From IMG/VR virus record IMGVR_UViG_3300046517_002077, positions 1 through 49,453 of that record: 49,453 nt of DNA; one strand, written 5' to 3'. The position numbers and the translations under genes are program-made. The DNA comes from a virus. Below, in pieces: positions 32,401 to 38,574 of this stretch (position 1 is the stretch's first letter; each line of letters opens with the position of its first letter). The notes beneath the pieces were generated by a model. It did no database searches, was not told the origin of the DNA, and saw only the letters and a list, made by a program, of their open reading frames with translations.

Positions 32401-32996
32401 TCTTTCAGAAGCAATATGAAATGGCATGGCGGGCCAAGGATGCAGTTAGCGATTTCAAACAAGGAGAGATCAAGCAAGGGTTCAAGGGAATGAAAACCGC
32501 AAGTAGCTTATTCTTCAGCTATGTAATTCTTCCCGCAGTAATCGAGGAAATGGTTACCCCATACACAAATGAAGAAAAGGATTCCTGGGGCGCGAAGGCA
32601 ATCAAGACTATTGGCTACGGGCTTTCGTCTTCGACTATTGGTCTTCGTGACTTTGTCCATGCCTTGATTAACGTTCGCGATCCGCAAGCTGGGCTCGTCG
32701 GCACGATGATGAAAACTATCGCCGATGTAGGCCATGATTTTGGCCGCGGATCAAAGATGTTTGAAGGTGATAAAGCTGGCCGGGCGGTATCACATTTTCT
32801 GTCCCTGATAGGCATGACAACCGGCTTGACCAATCAGACCGAAGGACATATTGCAGAATATCTAACACGCCTTGGACAAAAGCGTGAACGCGCTCCACAA
32901 GGTCCGTGGGAAGCCGCAGTAGGCGCTCGATATGGCCGGACCAAAGGGCATAGTAAGACTGCTGCGGAATATATGAAACACTTACAAGGACGCTAA
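26484..32996 (+). CDS. Giant polyvalent ejection protein, gp16-like, 2170 aa
   Basis: Largest gene. The N-terminal region is helical. Residues about 325-395 (VYVSADAIRKLYG, DVAIPLKDWLTKV) match large polyvalent-protein modules. A Tat-like SRRGFLKG motif with an Ala-rich hydrophobic stretch is at 425-445. A zincin-like HEAIHA (857-862) is followed by Glu 901/905. A long helical C-terminus has FVNSAASLYGFFSHIFQKQY and KTIGYGLSSSTIGLRDF. It probably enters the host with DNA and acts on the envelope. No lysozyme motif was seen. Confidence 0.82.
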   Translation: MSDVEELGQSIIDDQNSARSRAMQDIDADPEPAARSIELGEDTGAPSGAIHANLEQFEKNYKSQLTSQLLKNNPYLVEYANSHPLATKVSANDWHNLDEASEKMQQLPNPKRQLGKDIGQGIMHLPGDFADILTESGKSLGAIPKDITQWTIPANEVRNAMDAVRKEGPTYHNIAQLIGSISNAAMGPAMAPGLQQFGQYVPVTVGAQDLVGGLFGIASSPFMAPIRSFLSRPIEEKSGIPQEFTEQIAMLGMMFMGLREGKAHVHGGEIPPPGVSKETDAIREFRSKENLKALDEATKSTQGTQTNQLSPDLGKQFAGQHVEDRSVYVSADAIRKLYGDKPPTSDDGLLGFIPGLADQISAHADVGGDVAIPLKDWLTKVDPEIAKALHDDIRVTKDDVTTNEAKRYKELQPEEKPGVQNIDLSRRGFLKGVGATVATAATAKVPKLGEVTQAVTEGLKSDSVWGPGELMRMHTEAALRTASEDLDLPIKSPEVRKLAIEKLQRQVDYWKDYEGVNQYKDYANMYREGIDLAKSGFAEGLKEYPSEVEAGEAKPILPDVSTLPEPEEYMKGPYPTGLIEPSPRSAVRRHQEAIDEVRDAAKLNPSFAKSREVNLKITDTFDQPEFEDQSGNKHPAGKLIDIDLTGPDEEPLGSISVATGGDFLHVDYAHNAEFQPWQHGMNQMEVLLRTAKELYLMFPETKGLGGHLISRDKYVKYTWDQLFSPGTSDIGISDLKEKYLNPPFELGPSRPTGVIQSAKGKRFTTDSLGSTTIRSAFEQMDLSKSVGGPIAGALDPIAKKIVEKVGNVQVHVIKQPEWYAMQEGVNSAAFYDPISNVIAISENEFNGGFQASRVFFHEAIHAATVREIIRNPALDNNIQFIMNDITDKITGKHYGMTDTREFIAEALSNPVFQRELAGIQISPKIAEMLRVRPQSIVKTMWDAIIHTIAKGLGLADTPDVVTAFEAAIRVSQEAFDKQLTIYDRVKMLEWKMHLAASEEAPKPSPMESELPSSAEPTAFRGKAPGIAPMAKQPELPGMTRMEDRKAFATPTALGINKEWYQKYQDLIAKQQGEDAKRRMEVALRRAEQIQTKEWKDNSDRISKEVEDSIRQRPDIAVDEALRKGSLGEGTAQKGGRRLRLKADELTEEQKGVLDRSEYSTDGVDPDDLAGYFGYPSGDAMLERLGQLRQHVAATYASTEAFIKAITREETARRMEQEFGDLGANILEEARDHITSDTQLDLMHEELVGAAMQAGIEFSITKDQMKAIAKASFDKHTMGDMSAATYLKLAGKHGMEMEKAALDEDWKTVFKAKQMQTLATMMAQEATKVEKAKKGWDRNAKTYAKRKVSGIDPQYMAPIHDIMFRTGATPKPRRSLEDLANQYRLDGRDRNAPLADFVKDRQENFRTVEVPDWLQDPRFQKEFDSLTSKEFMEAHRAIRSLIKEGRNEQKVFSGGEGADLVNVLDTFRENISDLPIQETQVDRPRSVSTLAKTLFWMHVNVESMLNRLDKGIPDGPFKKYIMFPIASAMNTKAAMLKEFQHKLADLGKIKDMDKLVENNLWLDPRTGEPLVLRKRNVLGILQQVGNKSSFEKLTKGHNIEPDQAMDWLRRNTTKEDWDRAQKIGDLFKELFTRAERMQHNLTGIAPVKVKLEPFTDPFGVKRDGWYNPVAYDRRMPQNSPKLIGKGVEEDGYFRATTPQGFLEERTGYIGPTELSLDIVPVRMKQMIHDITMRPAVIQASKFFYNKEFNAMIRKHFGDVAVEEFVPFLRDVANSANYRSFAEYVGNQGLEFVRQNMIGTLIGWNPGTVLKHGTTALFNSLQQMGYRDFGLEFVRLLKKDDTTGERNWTMARTKSEEIQRRLQNFRDAVAGGEAELHLKGGPKGGVFMSAREVMSYVHAFPVAAFDLLSTIPTWLVAYKRGITSHGIEGKAIEEADLAVRQTHGSFALSNKPSIMRSKNAFVNSAASLYGFFSHIFQKQYEMAWRAKDAVSDFKQGEIKQGFKGMKTASSLFFSYVILPAVIEEMVTPYTNEEKDSWGAKAIKTIGYGLSSSTIGLRDFVHALINVRDPQAGLVGTMMKTIADVGHDFGRGSKMFEGDKAGRAVSHFLSLIGMTTGLTNQTEGHIAEYLTRLGQKRERAPQGPWEAAVGARYGRTKGHSKTAAEYMKHLQGR

Positions 32997-32997
32997 T

Positions 32998-33564
32998 ATG
33001 CAAGCAAACTGGAACTACTGCCTCAAGGCAACCCTTCTCGAAGAAGGTGGCAACGACGATGATCCCCATGACCATGGAGGGCGCACCTCACGAGGGATTA
33101 TTCAACGGGAATACGACGCCTACCGCAAGCGGAAGAATCTCGTTATGAAAGATGTCTGGACGGCGTCTAATGACGAAATCCGGGATATCTATAACATCAG
33201 CTTCTGGCAACCTTGGTGTCCGACCATGCCTACTGGCGTTGACATGGAATTCTTCGACATGTCTGTAAATGCAGGACGACATGAAGCGATTCTACTTCTC
33301 CAACGGTCTCTAGGTGTTAGGGATGATGGCAATATCGGCATCATAACCTTGCATGCAATCGAGACAGCGAATCCAACGGATATCGTGAGAAAATTTGCAG
33401 CCTATCGCGAACATTTCTACCGAGGTCTTGCCCAATTTCCCCGCTATGGACATGACTGGATAGGCCGTACTCACCGAATCCGCGATGCTGCCCTTCATCT
33501 CCTTACGCTTGATCCGGCCCATACACTACCGTCCCGTACTTTGGATGATTCCCAATCGGTTTGA
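32998..33564 (+). CDS. GH108-type endolysin (N-acetylmuramidase), 188 aa
   Basis: Residues 14-34 carry LEEGGNDDDPHDHGGRTSRG, the family's EGG..D...D.GG.T..G motif, with Glu15/16 as the catalytic acid. DMEFFDMSVNAGRHEAILLL and LQRSLGVRDDGNIG mark the C-terminal peptidoglycan-binding part. It cuts murein glycan at lysis. No signal peptide, so a holin is needed. Its last 62 nt overlap the convergent ATPase gene. Confidence 0.9.
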   Translation: MQANWNYCLKATLLEEGGNDDDPHDHGGRTSRGIIQREYDAYRKRKNLVMKDVWTASNDEIRDIYNISFWQPWCPTMPTGVDMEFFDMSVNAGRHEAILLLQRSLGVRDDGNIGIITLHAIETANPTDIVRKFAAYREHFYRGLAQFPRYGHDWIGRTHRIRDAALHLLTLDPAHTLPSRTLDDSQSV

Positions 33565-34765
33565 TCATGTGAGACGAGGCCATGGTTTGAAGAATTCGTT
33601 GAAGGGACATCACAGGAACAAATTCCTGGGCAAAGCGGACGATTTCTCCTTCTTCGGCCTGGCCTCGTTCTTTGATAAAGTGAAGAATTTCTTCCATTGC
33701 TTTAGCATCGACATTACCTGCTCCAGCTTTGAACAAATGAGGCATGAAATATTCGGCCTCTATGAGCCAGCCTAGCGCTCTTTCGTAATCTTCCACAGAG
33801 ATAATAAGCTCTTTTCCTCGATCAACACAAGCGACGATGCACAGCTTGAGCAGGTGCACAAACCGTCTGGAGTTATAGTGAATGAGCTTGGGATGGTTTG
33901 GCACTGGAGGCATACCAGCCTTACGCCAGGCGTCGACTTTTTCGATAAATTCTTGTGAATTTCCAAGCTGACCCCAAAGCGAACTAATAACGCGCAAATC
34001 GTGGGTAAGGTTCGTTGAGTCTTTTTCGACTTTGCCAAACGCTGTGTCATTGATATGCCTTTCGTCCGAGAAGATGAACATGGCCCTGCTGGTAAACCCT
34101 TGTTCCCAAGAACCTTCGGGCATAGTGGACAACAGTTGCGAAGGGGTAGAACCAGCAAGGATATTAAGCTGCGGTGCCTTGATCTTGATATCAAGCTCTT
34201 TTGTCCGCTTCATTTCATGATAACTTGAGATAACATCGTAGAAGGTTGTCAAGCCGCCGATTAGTTCTTTGTTCCATTCTGACATTGTTACCTGCCATTC
34301 ATCGGCAAAAAGGGTCAGCGAATTGTATTCTTCGGAAATTTGAAGCGCCACATTCGTCACACTACGCCTTGACTTCTTAAGCGCATCCACAAGCGAAGCC
34401 TTACTGACCGATTGTGGGCCGATTGGATAGCCTTCGATCGTTTCACATAGCTTTCTAGCTTCCGCAATCGTGCGGCTTTTACCGACTCCTGGGTGGCCTA
34501 CAATAAACGTATACATGTTTGGATATATCTTAGCTGTTGTATGAGCCCAGACTTTCTGCTCAAGTGTCGCTCCTATGGTTGCGATCGCTGCCCAACGACG
34601 GAAGATTTCTGGCGATTCGAGATCGCTTGTGTATTCTACAAACGCATCAATCCACGAACTCAGCCTCCTCGATCCGTCTCCGTTTGTCCCCGCCCTTGTA
34701 ACTTTTGAGCCCGTTGGGATTGGCTTCGCTCCACTCGCCCCAGTTCCACCCAGTCTTACAGCCAT
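33503..34765 (-). CDS. P-loop replication ATPase/helicase candidate, 420 aa
   Basis: Walker A FIVGHPGVGKS (about 87-97) and Walker B LTLFADEW (about 150-157), then a sensor-like NILAGSTPSQLL. WIDAFVEYT and SPEIFRRWAAIATIG near the start match helicase/primase-associated (DUF3987-like) phage ATPases. An ATG at 34765 has GGAG 8 nt before it; the frame is open to 34843. Either start lies inside the polymerase gene. A start near 34660 would avoid overlap but uses a rare codon. Confidence 0.72.
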   Translation of the reverse strand: MAVRLGGTGASGAKPIPTGSKVTRAGTNGDGSRRLSSWIDAFVEYTSDLESPEIFRRWAAIATIGATLEQKVWAHTTAKIYPNMYTFIVGHPGVGKSRTIAEARKLCETIEGYPIGPQSVSKASLVDALKKSRRSVTNVALQISEEYNSLTLFADEWQVTMSEWNKELIGGLTTFYDVISSYHEMKRTKELDIKIKAPQLNILAGSTPSQLLSTMPEGSWEQGFTSRAMFIFSDERHINDTAFGKVEKDSTNLTHDLRVISSLWGQLGNSQEFIEKVDAWRKAGMPPVPNHPKLIHYNSRRFVHLLKLCIVACVDRGKELIISVEDYERALGWLIEAEYFMPHLFKAGAGNVDAKAMEEILHFIKERGQAEEGEIVRFAQEFVPVMSLQRILQTMASSHMIKPIGNHPKYGTVVYGPDQA

Positions 34766-36119
34766 AGGGAATCTCCAAGCGCCTATTATGCCTAAGCTCA
34801 ACGGGGTAGCGAAGCTGAGCAATAATCTTCGGGATAACTTCATCTTCGATTTCCTCCGGATATTGGACTATCACAGCGTCATGGATTTGCATAAGAAGTA
34901 TGCATTTTCTTTCTCTCCATACTTGAAGCATCCCTTGGTTGACGATGTCTGCAAGAGAACCCTGAGGGTCGTAGGCAATCGCTGCACGAAGCGTATCTGC
35001 ATCGTTTCGGCGGCCAAAAAAATGGCGTCGGCGGCCTGTCAAGGACGTAAGAATCCCTTCGCGCCGCAGGGTCTTATCGGTCCAATCGTGCCATTGCAAA
35101 TGAGCCGGGAAGGCCGCGAAGTAAACTGGTTGAAACTCTGTTATCATTCCAATGGGCACTTTAGCCTGGGTGGAAATCGTTTCAGGTTGTCCTCCATAGT
35201 TAGTACCGTGACCAATTTTCTTGCACATGAACCGACGGGAATAATGACGATAATATGGCGCCTCAGCAATTTCTTTATCAGCCAAGATATCACCCGTCCA
35301 AGGAAGGTCCCGCCAGCAGAGTTTGGCAACACTAGTGTGTAAATCTCCCGATTCACATGCATCGAGGTATCTCCCGTCATTGAACAAGTTCCACTCTATT
35401 GCTCCGACACATCTACTCTCCCCTTGTTCCGCATCAAAATATCCTAGCTTCATTCCTTTATCTGCGATAAAGACACTTCTGAGGCTTTCCTCAATATTTT
35501 GCAAGTTCGTACCAGTGCCAAACTCGGAAAATGATGAAGAAAGTCGTCCAGTCGTTGTTCCTCCGATATTGTAGGAAGTTCTAATTCTACCGTCAGAATC
35601 AATCTCAGTCTTAAGCATGGAAATCTTTTTACCAAGCTCTCGCATTGCTTTAATATGCGCGACCAGCGGTCTTGCGATAAGGTACGCCTCCATGCGCTCG
35701 AGGGCATTTCGATCGACGGTTGGTTTCCCTTTCTTTCGTATAACTGGTATTCCAATGTTCTCATAGAATAACTCCATTAGGTCTGGATTGCTGCGCCAGT
35801 TGAAGTCCCATAGGCCGAAGGATTCGCCGACTATTCTTTGGAGGTTAGCCTCGAGGTGATCAATTTTAGCCGTAAATTCTTCGACAACCTCGTCGCGTCG
35901 AGCAAGATCAATACGAATTCCCCGCAATCGCATTTCAAGCACCGGGCCCTGCAACGCACGCGAAAAGGCATAGGTGGAATTCGTCTGATTATCGAGTTCC
36001 GGCTGTAGCACTTCGAGGACTTCAGCTGTGACGCAACAATCCAGACCATTGTATACCTGATCTTTCTCCCAAGGGGACAGGTCTTCGGGTTGGATGATGG
36101 AGGTGTCGATGATTTTCAT
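34647..36119 (-). CDS. Family-A DNA polymerase, polymerase part, 490 aa
   Basis: It holds the thumb, palm and fingers, but only the last exonuclease motif (QVYNGLDCCVT, Tyr23 and Asp27). TTTGRLSS (188-195); motif A GYFDAEQGESR with Asp229; O-helix RRFMCKKIGHGTNYGG with Arg296, Lys300, His304 and Tyr308; motif C QIHDAVI with His413-Asp414. His304 is where Phe, Tyr or Leu usually sits, and Ala415 replaces the usual Glu. GCKTGWNWGE closes the domain. Its start overlaps the 115-aa gene by ATGA. Confidence 0.92.
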   Translation of the reverse strand: MKIIDTSIIQPEDLSPWEKDQVYNGLDCCVTAEVLEVLQPELDNQTNSTYAFSRALQGPVLEMRLRGIRIDLARRDEVVEEFTAKIDHLEANLQRIVGESFGLWDFNWRSNPDLMELFYENIGIPVIRKKGKPTVDRNALERMEAYLIARPLVAHIKAMRELGKKISMLKTEIDSDGRIRTSYNIGGTTTGRLSSSFSEFGTGTNLQNIEESLRSVFIADKGMKLGYFDAEQGESRCVGAIEWNLFNDGRYLDACESGDLHTSVAKLCWRDLPWTGDILADKEIAEAPYYRHYSRRFMCKKIGHGTNYGGQPETISTQAKVPIGMITEFQPVYFAAFPAHLQWHDWTDKTLRREGILTSLTGRRRHFFGRRNDADTLRAAIAYDPQGSLADIVNQGMLQVWRERKCILLMQIHDAVIVQYPEEIEDEVIPKIIAQLRYPVELRHNRRLEIPYGCKTGWNWGEWSEANPNGLKSYKGGDKRRRIEEAEFVD

Positions 36120-36463
36120 TGAAGGGTAAACTCTCCCAATCGAAGAATTCGACGTAGATATTCTGAAGTTGGCTCCATTGGAAGGTCTTCTGGCCAGGCT
36201 TTAGGAGCTTGAATATCTTGCAATGCCGGGACCAATTTTAATAGAAGCCCTAGGCCTCGAAGGGCTGGCGCTTCTATACATGACGGAAGCCAATAATCAC
36301 CACGCCAGGAAGAAACTTGTACATATACATTATCCAAACCAAGTTGAGTGGTATGCCGAGCAGTATACCTGCATCCTTGTGATTTTTCATAGGTTACAAC
36401 ATGAGTATTTCCATCCCAATCTAAAACACGGTTGCCTTCGTGTCTCGTAGATTTCCATTTCAT
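36116..36463 (-). CDS. Unknown gene between polymerase halves, 115 aa
   Basis: GGAGG lies 6 nt before the ATG at 36463, inside the last codons of the exonuclease gene. Starts MKWKSTRHEGNRVLDWDGNT. The first half is beta-rich (HVVTYEKSQGCRYTARH), the second Leu/Pro-rich (LLLKLVPALQDIQAPKAWP, SEYLRRILRLGEF). No HNH, GIY-YIG or LAGLIDADG motif is visible, so it is not an obvious homing endonuclease. It separates exonuclease motif II from III. Confidence 0.65.
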   Translation of the reverse strand: MKWKSTRHEGNRVLDWDGNTHVVTYEKSQGCRYTARHTTQLGLDNVYVQVSSWRGDYWLPSCIEAPALRGLGLLLKLVPALQDIQAPKAWPEDLPMEPTSEYLRRILRLGEFTLQ

Positions 36464-36464
36464 C

Positions 36465-37559
36465 CTAGTCCTCCTTTATCGTGTCAGTCTTCCTCATCCG
36501 CTTCCACGAGCCTTCATCGGTGTAAATACTCCCCAAATACCCCAAACTCTTCTCCGACTCGGGATACAACGCATGATGCAACAACATCGTATCCTCATCT
36601 GCATTCATAACCTTCACTCCGTAGGCCCGCCAGAGGAAGGCAATGTCGTACATTCCGTTTTGGAAGGTTTTCCTAGTCTTTGGATCGAGTAGAATGTCTG
36701 TGATAAGTCTCCAAGCCTCTCTCTCACTCGCTGGATTTGTGAAGTAATTTCGTCCTGTTCGCGAGGGTCTAACGAATGGAATAACGATTGCAATGTCTGG
36801 TTTCGGCGCGAAGCCAATGCACGTAATTGCTCGTCCAGCTGTTTCAATGTCGACAGAAAGTCTTTGGCACCCATCAATGTACTCCTGTTTGAATCTTCGG
36901 ATATCGTCAAGACTTGGTCCGATCCAGATTTCACGTTTCGGTCTCCTTATTTCAGGGAACTTTGCTTCGCGAGCGGCTTTGATAAAATCTGCGACTGTAG
37001 TCGGCCGGTATTCCCAATTCCGCATAACTGCCGCCGGGTGATACACCGGTAAAACCTTATACCCCTTCACTGTATGAGTAGACAGGTGGGTAGTTCCTCT
37101 AATGGTTGATATTCTAGTTGTTCCAAGAAGAGCCCAGCATGGAGTATTTCCACAAGCAATAATAAGGTTTGGGTCCTGGTCAATGAGTTCTGTGGCAAGA
37201 CGATCGATTTCTGACTCAAATTCCCTTCTAAAATACTTAGACTTTCCGAAGGAAGGAAGACCACGAATTCCGGCGTCCCGTGGGCCGCATAAATCTTCGA
37301 TCTTGTTTCCGCGTGGCCGTATGTTAAATACATTAGTTCGATAAATCTCCGGGTGCATTCGCCAGACCATATCGATAAGCCTAGGGTCTCGATCCGCCCA
37401 GAATTTGTATATATAATTCTGATCTTCCGAGGTAAGTTCAAGGACACCACCTTCGTGTAACATTCGGAGGAGTTCTATGCCTGAGGAGCCAACGAAGGCC
37501 TGTTTGATTCGCGCTTCGTTTTCTCCCCAGGCTTCGCCGAGGATTACGATTTCAGTCAT
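36465..37559 (-). CDS. Uracil-DNA glycosylase fused to PolA 3'-5' exonuclease, 364 aa
   Basis: Residues 1-195 look like a uracil-DNA glycosylase: VILGEAWGENEA (5-16), AFVGSSGIELLRML, LIIACGNTPCWALLG and PVYHPAAVMRN (171-181). Residues about 230-364 are a DnaQ-type exonuclease: LSVDIET (Asp237, Glu239) and KTFQNGMYDIAFLW (Asn301, Asp305), with HHALYPESEKSLGYLGSIY. The third exonuclease motif is missing here and found in the next-but-one gene. Likely removes uracil and proofreads with the polymerase. Confidence 0.85.
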   Translation of the reverse strand: MTEIVILGEAWGENEARIKQAFVGSSGIELLRMLHEGGVLELTSEDQNYIYKFWADRDPRLIDMVWRMHPEIYRTNVFNIRPRGNKIEDLCGPRDAGIRGLPSFGKSKYFRREFESEIDRLATELIDQDPNLIIACGNTPCWALLGTTRISTIRGTTHLSTHTVKGYKVLPVYHPAAVMRNWEYRPTTVADFIKAAREAKFPEIRRPKREIWIGPSLDDIRRFKQEYIDGCQRLSVDIETAGRAITCIGFAPKPDIAIVIPFVRPSRTGRNYFTNPASEREAWRLITDILLDPKTRKTFQNGMYDIAFLWRAYGVKVMNADEDTMLLHHALYPESEKSLGYLGSIYTDEGSWKRMRKTDTIKED

Positions 37560-37639
37560 CGTGCGGTACGACGGTAGGCTTCGTAAAGGCCTATAGCTAG
37601 CATTATCATGACTGAGATTATAACATCATCTGGGGTCAT
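37556..37639 (-). CDS. Membrane mini-protein, 27 aa
   Basis: GGAG lies 7 nt before the ATG at 37639. MTPDDVIISVMIMLAIGLYE ends AYRRTAR: one membrane segment and a basic tail. Its TGA overlaps the start of the glycosylase-exonuclease gene (ATGA), which supports real translation. Function unknown. Confidence 0.55.
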   Translation of the reverse strand: MTPDDVIISVMIMLAIGLYEAYRRTAR

Positions 37640-37786
37640 GGTGATTCTCCTTTATGCCAACCACCCCCAGGGCGCGAGTGGTCTGAAGACTCTCCCTGAG
37701 GGTGGCCTGGGCGTTAAGCTGAGTCGAGTACTCCAGTAAGCCGGTGACCGACCGGTGGCGGACAAAGGGGAGGGTCCCCTCTATTT
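37640..37786 (-). other. Structured 147-nt intergenic region
   Basis: The longest gap inside the replication cluster. Hairpin AGGGGA/TCCCCT (37766-37780) starts 6 nt after the stop at 37787. A second, CCGGT/ACCGG, lies at 37741-37755. Further upstream of the mini-gene, CCACCC/GGGTGG and GCCCAGG/CCTGGG segments can also pair. It could hold a small RNA or only a processing site. No tRNA pattern fits. Confidence 0.45.
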
Positions 37787-38242
37787 CTACGACTCCAAAG
37801 GCCCGGTAAGGTCGATTTCCCAGTATACTCCCTTCCCATCCTTCGACGGAACATGTTTCACATGGCCGATGAATTGCTGATTCGGGCTTTGGTCAAGAAG
37901 AACCCTAGTTGGGACTTTCCCATCCTCGTTATCGAGCTTGAGATCATCAACCAGGAACTCGGTAAGCCGGTAGGCGGACTTCTCCGTTAGATAGAACGTA
38001 ATCGTAGTCTGCTTGCCGGCAAGGCCACCGATTTCGGCTAAGGATTCCTGATCGACATCATCCAAAGCCGCCACAGGCGAGACTGTAAACTCTGCAAACT
38101 CCGTCTGCTTCTGCGAGGACTTATCCAGTCGCGGAAGGCCTTTGGTAACCCACACATACGATCCAGTAGGCATCGGCGGGGGACGCTTGATGTCTCCTGA
38201 CGGCCGGTCGAGAATCGAAGAAAACTTTCCTGCTTCAGCCAT
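37787..38242 (-). CDS. Phage SSB-like DNA-binding protein candidate, 151 aa
   Basis: Start at 38242 (MAEAGKFSSILDRPSGDIK) with GGAG upstream. The body reads MPTGSYVWVTKGLPRLDKSS, QTEFAEFTVSPVAALDDVDQ, TTITFYLTEKSAYRLTEFL, and HVKHVPSKDGKGVYWEID. This matches, from memory, phage proteins placed beside Sak4-like and polymerase genes and thought to act like DUF669/SSB proteins. An OB-like beta fold is plausible. No ssDNA binding is proven. Confidence 0.65.
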   Translation of the reverse strand: MAEAGKFSSILDRPSGDIKRPPPMPTGSYVWVTKGLPRLDKSSQKQTEFAEFTVSPVAALDDVDQESLAEIGGLAGKQTTITFYLTEKSAYRLTEFLVDDLKLDNEDGKVPTRVLLDQSPNQQFIGHVKHVPSKDGKGVYWEIDLTGPLES

Positions 38243-38283
38243 AGGCTCTTTTCTCCATGTTGAAAGGCCAGAATGGAAACGGC

Positions 38284-38574
38284 TCATGCAGTAGCGGCCT
38301 TGACTGCCCACATGGCTGCGTCTTCATAGTAAGTCTGGGCAATAGAGCAGAGGCGCCCAATTTCACTAGCTTCCGAAGTGCTGATGTTTGGATTATGCTT
38401 TGCTCGCTCAGTGATTTTAGCGCACATATCAATAAGCTCTGCCGACTTCGCCTTGATTTCATCGACGAGTGAGTTTGCCGATGGGTTGAAAGCGGCTCGC
38501 ACTCGGCGCTGGCCGAAGGTCTGCCGCGGTTCCGGGGTCGGGCTGTCCGGGGGGAACAGGCGATTGTCCGTCAT
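38284..38574 (-). CDS. Acb2-like (anti-CBASS sponge) candidate, 96 aa
   Basis: After a Pro-rich start (MTDNRLFPPDSPTPEP) and AFNPSANSLVDEIKAKSAEL, two helices pair: IDMCAKITERAK and IGRLCSIAQTYYEDAAMWAV. The second helix, A-x-T-x-x-E-x-A-M-W-A-V-K-A, resembles the helical-hairpin family of Acb2/Tad1-type proteins, which bind cyclic nucleotide signals and blunt CBASS and Thoeris. Similarity is judged by eye. GAGGA precedes the ATG, which lies 116 nt inside the Sak4-like gene. Confidence 0.5.
   Translation of the reverse strand: MTDNRLFPPDSPTPEPRQTFGQRRVRAAFNPSANSLVDEIKAKSAELIDMCAKITERAKHNPNISTSEASEIGRLCSIAQTYYEDAAMWAVKAATA

Noticed and set aside
34575-35342. Rightward 255-codon open frame
   Set aside because: Antisense to the polymerase and ATPase genes, whose motifs are unmistakable. 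No start context.
36116-36463. Homing endonuclease or intron interrupting the polymerase
   Set aside because: The 115-aa product shows no HNH, GIY-YIG or LAGLIDADG residues, and the flanking genes have their own start and stop signals rather than splice-like ends.
37640-37786. tRNA gene
   Set aside because: Several stems can form, but there is no TTC-type T-loop, anticodon arm or acceptor pairing that fits on either strand.
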